This document shows, in pieces, positions 57,013 through 64,000 of a stretch of DNA of 64,000 nucleotides (position 1 is its first letter; each line of letters begins with the position of its first letter). Origin of the DNA: Anaspis maculata (Eukaryota; Arthropoda; Insecta; Coleoptera; Scraptiidae). The notes below the pieces were generated by a model. It had not been told where the DNA came from. It ran no database searches and saw only the letters and a program-made list of their open reading frames with translations. Location: the NCBI GenBank assembly GCA_949128115.1, contig OX421965.1:54864012-54928011 (forward strand), read 5' to 3'. A program made the position numbers and the translations under genes.

Positions 57013-59049
57013 GATTGTCAGCGCAACGTCTTGAATTGAAGCAAAGTTGGTTTTTGTGAGTTTTTCTTAAAAGTGAAAAATTTAAATTCGGCCTGCGACC
57101 ACCTCAAAGAGAAACATATTAGTGGACGTGGTAAGTAAAAACAAGTTGCAAATGATGATGAATGCAGATCACTTTGCAGAATCATAACTGAGTTTGTCAG
57201 GCTAACATTACTGTCCGATTTTATTGTTTGTACCCAATTTATTCGGTTGCCATTGACAATGGAATTTAGGTGAGTTATTATTAGCCTTATAGCTCTACTA
57301 ATCAAGGGGGCTGTATGTTATAATCACTGTAATTTTGGAAGCTTGATTTAGTAATTAATAGTCGATTTGATATGTTATAAGATGTGACCTTGCGGTATGA
57401 CTGCAGACTTACCTACGTCGTTTTAGCTTCGAACTTCCTGAAAAAAGGCAAAAGAATACCTCCAGTTATTCTTTTTCCGTCTCGTTCTAGACATCGTGAA
57501 CAGCAAATAACATTCTGTTATTGCTTCTAAAAGAGGTGCAAAGTGTTCCTGTTTACCTCTGTCCAAATTAAATTTTTCACGACTCAATTTTCACGCAAAT
57601 TTTACGATTCTCAACAATTAAAACCGCGCGAGTCGTCGGCATACCCAAATCAATATTTAGGTTTCCAATCGAGGCCAAGAAAATAATTGGACGTCGCTCG
57701 TAAATTTTCCGGCTGTAGAGACGGATTTTGTTCGATAATTGCCACAATAAAAGCGCAATTCGAATTTTGCAATAATAAATCAGTGGACAAATTGAAACGC
57801 TTTCTGCCCCGGCTCCGTCAAGTAGGCGACGGCGGCGTTTCGCTTCTTATTCCAACTCGAGCGCAATAAAACAGTTTCTCAGACGGACGGGGCGGCGAGA
57901 AACGTCCCGCGGAAATACCCATTTCTATCTTTTCAGTGTATTTTGACAATACCATCAAATTTAATTTATGATCTCAAAAAATTCATGGCAATAATTATTG
58001 CGGACGTTCACAAAGCTGGGTGTGTTTTAATTTTATCTGAGTCTTGATTCACTCAGGAAGGAACCTAATTCAGCCGCAACTCATTGTACCTAATAAAGTA
58101 ATTGCCACATCCGCCCAGGTAAAGAGCTTTACGAAACATCCTGCGTGGTTCTTTGACCCAAGCATCTAGAGGTGTGCTGTTTAATACATCCAATAAAATG
58201 TCACACCTCGTGTCACACATGGGCAAAGATTACACCTTATTCATTAAGACTATAGTCTACTCATTAAAAGTGTGGGCAACCGCCAAAGTCACTTGATTAG
58301 ATCGACCTTTGGATCTCTATGACATCGACGCACAGGTCACTCGATTTGCGCTACAGAACAGGAAATTTCGTGCTAAAATCGCCACTCCTCTTAAATTTGA
58401 AAATGAAATGCTTTGAAGAATGACTATTGCCCCTACCCCTCGCCCATCAAAAGTTTCAGAGAAGTTCAGTCGAGCTTTATTATATTCAAGGTCCCCGGCG
58501 ACTTTAACAACATGCCCAATCTGCATAGAGTGCTCAGAATGTGCCAAATAAACTGTTGACAACTATCCACCAAGTGCCCCATAAAACGGAATGACATGGC
58601 TTGTTTTTCTCTCCAGCTTCTGCAGCAGATGTGTTTCTTTTTCCAAGACGTGTATACCATCGAATTGAAATGAAATGTCAAATGTGATATGGTCAACAAA
58701 ATAGTATATTGTAAAACTAGTGTTACAATGACGATTTTTGTCGTTAAGCAATGCAGGAGTATTACAAAAATGAATTGTAACATATGTTTTTCATACTACC
58801 TACTTTGTCTATTTTGCCTTAATTCACTCAATAAAAATTAGAAAATGTACAAACTGACATTTTAATTGTACTTATGTCATTAATGACAGCCAAAACAGTG
58901 GCACAAAGTGCTCTAGAATTTTCACTTTCACAAAGTAGATTTTTGTGACACTGTTTTTCGCAAAAACAGTGCGACAAAGTAGTCATACGCTCATACGAGT
59001 AGTATAACTGAAATAGACAAACTAGTTCCATCCCCAGCTGATTTGGGGC
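57013..59049. other. Long region without recognised genes
   Basis: 57580-57920 is a GC-richer repeat-poor block, possibly regulatory. Minus-strand frames at 58317-58783 have no recognised domain. The rest is AT-rich. Confidence 0.35.
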
Positions 59050-59385
59050 GGCCACTCGTAGGTTTCCCGCCAAAATTATATTTTTTTGCTATAATTTGAA
59101 TGGTACTGAAACAGCAACAAAACTGAATACAAGCGAGATAGATGTTTGTTATAGTAGTAATCTAGCTCTCTAGTGTACAAGATTAGTTTGTCTTTGTATA
59201 CCTACTTATGACAAGAAATAAGAGATCTTAGATTATCGACAAATACGAAATGAATCCCTAATACTAGAGGGTTAAATTAGAACTATGACCAACACCTGTC
59301 TTGCTTGTATTCAGCTTAGTTGATCTTTTAGTAACATTCAAATTACAGCCAAAAATATAATTCTGGCGGAGAACTACGAGTGGCC
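59050..59385. mobile_element. MITE, 336 bp, with ~55-bp terminal inverted repeats
   Basis: GGCCACTCGTAG...CCGCC.AAATTATATTTTT..GCT.TAATTTGAATG at the left is mirrored at the right, ending CTACGAGTGGCC. No clear target duplication. No coding capacity. Confidence 0.85.
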
Positions 59386-60115
59386 TACTTAAACAAACTT
59401 TATGCCAACTGCCAATTTGTTTCAAATATAACCTTGCCCTTGTCCCGAAACAACTGCATTTCGAAGTAAATCGCCTACTTCTTTCTTTGGTTTGTTCTGT
59501 TCTTCTATTTTCAGTAGCCGGGGAAAATTTTCATGAGTTATAATGGAACATGCCTGATTTAGGATGGCGGGGTTCTAAGTAAGTTGTGGGCTACCGACAC
59601 AGCAAGTGGTCCACCAGGCCTTATGAGAAAACTTATAAAATACGGCAGGTGAACAGAGTGGGTGAAGTATGGCTGCCGTTATTGGAGCTTTCAAGTCACG
59701 CGAAACACAGGAGTATAGGCGAGAACTCCCCAAGACGTTGGCTGTTGCGTGTGGCGACCAAACTGCCTGGTATTATACAACATTTACTCGGTTTTGGTTA
59801 TTGCAATCGCGATTAACGACTTCACCAGCAGGTTAAAAATCGAATGGCGCTAATAATTCAAAGATACATGATAATATTTGAGTGTGTCTTGACTGTGTTG
59901 TCAAAGTGTAATTTTGTACGCATCTGAAACATTCCTTTTCGTTATCGTTTCATTAGGTACATAACGTGAAAAGTGATTCATAACTGAAGTTTCAAAATTT
60001 ACAAGAAGTTCTAGTTTTTTTTTTCTCCAGCGAAACGATTGCGAAAAATAATGTTGTTTGATCCCCGAGCGCTTTGCCATTCCAAGTCCTCATCTTATTT
60101 TGTGGATCGAATTAT
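59386..60115. other. Unassigned spacer
   Basis: A 76-codon plus-strand frame (59586-59816) has no recognised domain. Nothing else seen. Confidence 0.3.
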
Positions 60116-60340
60116 CGAGGGAATTATGTGGATATACAAAGTCAAGCAATGCTCAAAAGAGGACGCTAACAGTTTAATATACACCTAAGAACAGAACAAG
60201 TTACAACATGATTCTAGTTGAAGCCGTCATCCTATTTTGTGAAATTATGTGGATATACCAAATCAAACAATGCTTGAAAGAAGGCGCTAACAATTTGATT
60301 CACACGTAAGAACAGAACAAGTTACAACATGATTTCATGG
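60116..60340. repeat. Tandem pair, ~122-bp unit
   Basis: GAATTATGTGGATATACAAA...GTTACAACATGATT at 60121 and GAAATTATGTGGATATACCA...GTTACAACATGATT at 60241, about 85% alike by eye (AAGAACAGAACAAGTTACAA is exact in both). Confidence 0.8.
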
Positions 60341-61267
60341 CGAGTTTCATGGCTTCGCATATTACTCTCGAGCCTAAACCCGCGCAATAATAATGTCCGA
60401 GCGGTGCGTGTCATCAGTGATGTAAAATCATTGTAATTTACCGGGCAAATTACTATCCTATTTGCTATAAGATAAGTTATCGTAATTTACCAATTTTTAA
60501 TTGCCGTGAATTACCTGGTAAATTATGAATGAATTACAAACACCCCGTTGTTGAATTACTGCTATATGGAAATATGCATACCATTTTCATACTCGTATTC
60601 TCCTTGAAATGCCTTACCGCTTGCTTGCGGGTGGTTCTATCAGATTTTAGGCCCAAAAAACTGAGCAACCTGCAATAGATGAGAAAAATTGAACCTCTAT
60701 CAAGAAAGATCGTTTTAATGCGGAACAGACATCCTCTTTTTTTGACCGTGACGTAATTTAGAAGTTATGGTCTGCTTCGAAGTTACAGAAAAAATTCATA
60801 ATTTCCCCATCTTCTTGTTTGTGTTATTACATTATAGTCACAAAGTATGAAAGAAAAGTTAGTCAGAATTGAAGTTACAAAAATGAAAACAATTTGAAAG
60901 CAAAAAAAGGAAAAGTAAAAAAAGTGAGAAGAGTAACAGTTCTTTTCAGTTTGTCGCACAACCGTACGAACCATAATTAGGTAGGTAATTTATCAAATAT
61001 TTCTTGTTCTCAGTTTTCAGTTAGCTACTAGAATTATTCTTTTTTTTGCTCTGCATCAACTACTATAGGTTATTAGCAGGTTTTTCAGTGAGGTTTTTTT
61101 TAGTAACGGTAACAGTGATGACGATAACGAAGACATGTTTGGATCAGTGGTGGGATTAATCAGTGGGGTTTTGTTCCGATGGCTTTCTCGTTTCATCTCT
61201 CTTCCCGGGGTATCACCGCGCGCGATAGTAGATGCCCCAGTACTAAGGTTCGCGTGAAAAAGTCCAT
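60341..61267. other. Unassigned spacer with TAATTTACC words
   Basis: TAATTTACC / GGTAAATTA words recur at 60434-60530 in both orientations, suggesting a small decayed inverted-repeat element. No gene recognised. Confidence 0.35.
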
Positions 61268-61345
61268 CTGGCCCAGTGTGGATTTGAACCCGGGACCTTC
61301 GCCTTTGAAAGCGAAGCCGAGCTCACCGTGCCACCGACTGGATTG
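61268..61345 (-). ncRNA. tRNA-derived sequence (decayed)
   Basis: On the minus strand GGTTCAAATCC is a B-box, preceded by an anticodon-arm-like hairpin CTTCGCTTTCAAAGGCGAAG and an A-box-like TGGCACGGTGAGCTCGG. The T-stem does not pair well, so this is a tRNA pseudogene or SINE head rather than a working tRNA. Confidence 0.5.
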
Positions 61346-61742
61346 TGTTAATCTTAGTTTTTCTTTTTTTTCCGATTTGGTTCATACGCTCGATCAATAG
61401 AGGTACGAAATGACTCACTCTATCAGTGACGTCATTATAGGCCTTACTTCCTATTTGCTAACCAATCTAAGATGTCCAAGTTCCTATCCACATTGAATTC
61501 AAAATTCAATGAGTTTTTCCAAATCGTTTTTTAGCCTCCTGTGAAATTCCTGTAGGGCTCGTGAAGCCCTTATACAGGGTGATTCATGAGTGACCTTACA
61601 TAGGCTAATGGGAGATAGAGGACTTCGAGGCGAGTCAGGATCCACAGAAGAAATTTTGTTTTCTCCATTGGTTACGAAGATACAGGGTGTTTTGTGTGTT
61701 TCGTATGAAACTTTGATAAGCGATATTTCTGAAACGGCGAGA
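61346..61742. other. Spacer with two outward TACAGGGTG termini
   Basis: ATACAGGGTGATTCATGAGT at 61573 and TACAGGGTGTTTTGTGTGTT at 61681 resemble ends of dispersed elements; a third, TACAGGGTAAGTC, lies at 61801 inside the foldback. No transposase. Confidence 0.45.
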
Positions 61743-62580
61743 GATATTTTATTGAAATTTACCAGTTATATTTCTGTGCTGGAACTTATCCAGAGGCCAT
61801 ACAGGGTAAGTCAAAATCCAGGACCAGGCTAGAAAAAATGTGCCCCTTTATTATTTGATCAAAAAGTACATTTTCCGACCGCTTTTCTAAAAAATGGCTA
61901 TCGGATTCGTGAAGCTAAGGAAAAATGCTTCAAGAATCACTCTTGAATTTAGATGGCACACCTAAACCATTTTGACAATAAAATTAAAAGTAAAATTTGT
62001 AGGGAAGTTTCCATTTTCAACCGGGCATAATCGACTCATCGTTTGCTTGAATTCATTCAAATTTATTTTTTGGCTTGTCTCTGTTGAATAGAAGGATTTG
62101 GTTGAAAGAAAAATTCCAGAGCCGACTTTTTTTTTAGTGACAAATTCGAGAGTGAAACACAAAATTCGACTCGATTTGGTCGTAAGAAAAATCTTCGGCT
62201 ATGGAATTTTTCTTTCAATCAAGCCCTTCTATTCCACAGAGACAAGCTAAAAAATGAATTTGAATGAATTCAATCAAACAATGAGTCAATCATGTCCGGT
62301 CGAAAATGGAAACTTACCCACAAATTTTACTATTAATTTAATTCTCGAAACGGTTCAGGTGTGCCATCTAAATTTAAGAGTGATTCTTGAAGTGTTTTTC
62401 GTTAGCTTTTCGAATCCGATAGCAATTTTTCAGAAAAGCGATCAGAAAATGTACTTTTTGGTCAAATAACAAAGGGGGACATTTTTTTTAACCCGGCCCT
62501 GGATTTTGACTTACCCGGTATGTCATTCTGGATAAGTTCCCACAGAGAAATATTGCTGGTGAATTTCAACAAAATATCTT
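61743..62580. mobile_element. Foldback element, ~840 bp with ~400-bp arms
   Basis: GATATTTTATTGAAATT, CTGGAACTTATCCAGA, AGTCAAAATCCAGG, GTACATTTTCCGA, ATTTAGATGGCACACCT, GGAAGTTTCCATTTTC and TTCATTCAAATT on the left are mirrored in order on the right to a centre near 62162. Mirrored short frames (61962-62162 minus, 62254-62469 plus) are a consequence of the inverted repeat. Confidence 0.88.
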
Positions 62581-63139
62581 TTGTTAATCCAAAAAAATTT
62601 TGACACGTGTCTTAATTTCAGCTCAATTCGGGGTAGAAGTGAAGCTGAGGGACGTTACAATCATTTTTTGAAAATTCGGCTGAAACTTTTTGTTACTACT
62701 GAGAAAACGAGAAAAGTGTCATTTTTATTTTCATGACGAAACGGATGAAATTTGAGGCCATAATAAATCATTTGTAAATATTTGAAAACATTAATTTACA
62801 AAAAATCTTAACCTCAAAAATCATCAGGATTATCAATTTTCTTTTGACAGCTTAATGGTGCCAAGTAGGGATGTCCAACTTCGATTCGATTCATACTTGA
62901 ATCGATTCAATAGAAACGATGCATCTGAAAAGTTGAATCGATTCAACTGTATACGATTATTTAGGGAATCGATTCAAACTAATGTGATTGTTGTTTCGAT
63001 TATTACGCACGCGAAAACACTTGTTAATGCCGAAAAGCCGTTGAATTTTTTTGTCATTTGTGTCGACTGTTGATGAAAAATCACTTATTATTGTCAACAT
63101 TATTATTATTCTGAAATTTTTCAGCTGGGGCATCATCCA
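62581..63139. other. Spacer with AATCGATTCAA cluster
   Basis: TAGGGATGTCC at 62867 is followed by four copies of a (G)AATCGATTCAA word between 62882 and 62985. This may be the end of a decayed hAT-like element. No gene recognised. Confidence 0.35.
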
Positions 63140-63404
63140 TTAACCCTTAATTAGTCGCGCGGGGTGTACAAAACACCCCAGCATCATAAATATAGCTACC
63201 GATTCCGCTTCGAGTCGAATAGATGGCGCTCCTGTTCAGTACCTTCCTGTCAAAGTATTGTCAATCATATTCTGTTACCGGTTCTGAAACTGATTTGAAA
63301 AAGTGGCTGTTATTTTGTGTCAAACAGGTCCGGGGTACTGTGGACACCCCGTGCGCCTTCCCGCGTAATATTTCTTTGCAAACCTTGCACTGTGAATTAG
63401 ATCT

Positions 63405-63745
63405 TTGTCGCTCACAATCCTGATGCAAAAACTTCAAGAAGGTATTTTTTGAGAGAAGTTGGCTTGAAAATGATAAACGAACACATTTGCAGAAGAGTAA
63501 CAGACAAAAAATTCACAAAACATCTCCGCCCAAAAATTGCCAAGTTATCAGGTATTCCTGAGAACTCTGCTCTTGCAGGACCTCAGTTGCCAGTGAGTAA
63601 GGGCAGGTGTGTGGCTTGTCCAACGAAGAAGGACATCAAAAACCAAATGCTGCTGTGATCGATGTCCTAAAAACATGTGTATGAAGCACATGAAAAATGT
63701 TTGTGAAGAATGCTTCGATTCTATGGATAACTATTCCAGTAGCAA
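63405..63745 (+). pseudogene. piggyBac transposase C-terminal remnant
   Basis: The frame from about 63405 reads IFVAHNPDAKTSRRYFLREV..KMINEH, matching the helical region before the C-terminal zinc domain of piggyBac transposases. After GRCVACPTKKDIKN a frame change near 63645 is needed to reach CCCDRCPKNMCMKHMKNVCEEC, the cysteine-rich C-terminal domain. The catalytic DDD core is absent, because little more than 250 bases separate the terminal CCC from this tail. An inactive, internally deleted copy. Confidence 0.8.
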
Positions 63746-64000
63746 AAATGAGTGACTCTGAGCAGGCTGAGTTTTGTTTTTCTTGTGATATTTTTTTATA
63801 AAATAATTATTACTTGTCGAAGTCAACATTGTTTTTTATGTTTTGAGCATTTTTCGGAGTGTTTCATCATTGTGAAGATGAGAATCAATTTTTTCATGGA
63901 TAAATGGTTTATTTCAATGAAATTCTCATCCTTCTACATTTTCTTGATTTCTGTCGTTATCTGACCAAATTTGACCCCAACAAAACATGTATTCATTCCA
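63746..64000. other. 3' part of the piggyBac-like element to window end
   Basis: AT-rich non-coding sequence; the frame at 63752-63964 is hydrophobic and has no recognised domain. No terminus seen before the end of the window. Confidence 0.4.

Larger units (their letters stand above)
63140..64000 (+). mobile_element. piggyBac-like element, internally deleted, runs off the window
   Basis: TTAA (63140-63143) is followed by CCCTTAATTAGTCGCGCGGG, the TTAA+CCC start typical of piggyBac-like elements. Hairpin words GGGGTGTACAAAACACCCC and GGGGTACTGTGGACACCCC follow at 63161 and 63333. A truncated transposase tail comes next. The right end is not in the window. Confidence 0.8.

Noticed and set aside
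61179..61400. 73-codon frame containing WPSVDLNPGP-type text
   Set aside because: The frame is the translation of the tRNA-derived sequence (B-box GGTTCAAATCC on the minus strand), a common false gene.
1..64000. CRISPR array, prophage or bacterial operon structure
   Set aside because: No regularly spaced short repeats with unique spacers, no bacterial gene density or ribosome-binding sites; introns and MITEs show eukaryotic nuclear DNA.

Overview
The window looks like insect nuclear DNA: AT-rich, gene-poor and packed with short inverted-repeat transposons. The only genes I can name are three attacin-family antimicrobial genes. The attacins, frequent TAGGTACCTACC-type words and the repeat style would suit a beetle, perhaps a ladybird, but that placement is inference. 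I see no bacterial, plasmid, phage or CRISPR features.

Region 1 (2.0-7.8 kb) is an attacin cluster. Two classical prepro-attacins lie head to head (2827-3782 on minus, 7039-7720 on plus). Both have three exons with the same intron phases: signal peptide plus propeptide ending in a basic cleavage site, then one exon for each half of the mature protein. Immediately downstream of the minus-strand gene lies a third, shortened gene (2070-2519, minus). It has the same intron phases but no signal peptide or propeptide, and its ATG exists only after splicing (AT|G). It is predicted to make a 92-residue attacin inside the cell. TATA boxes, kB-like motifs and GATA sites sit upstream, as in immune-inducible promoters.

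Region 2 (8.0-25 kb) is mostly mobile and repeated DNA: hairpin MITEs of two recurring families, a ~260-bp satellite with a two-monomer higher-order period, arrays of GCCGCCATCTT-type motifs, two 1.11-kb hAT-like elements with perfect 8-bp target duplications, a small hAT MITE, tRNA-derived repeats and a mariner-like transposase remnant.

Region 3 (25.5-26.6 kb) holds the only other convincing host exon. It is the 5' coding exon (153 codons plus 2 nt) of an unidentified plus-strand gene with a putative nuclear localisation signal, ending at a GT donor. I recognise no following exon, so much of 26.6-64 kb may be its first intron. That stretch contains repeat-poor, GC-richer blocks that look like possible regulatory DNA, separated by very large inverted repeats (27.3-29.5, 44.3-47.7, 48.8-50.2, 55.6-57.0, 61.7-62.6 kb), a tandem 729-bp duplication, a decayed non-LTR retrotransposon (42.2-43.0 kb), a piggyBac-type MITE (43.6-44.3 kb) and the start of an inactivated piggyBac element at the right edge.

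All boundaries and alignments were made by eye; percentages and consensus matches are hand estimates.
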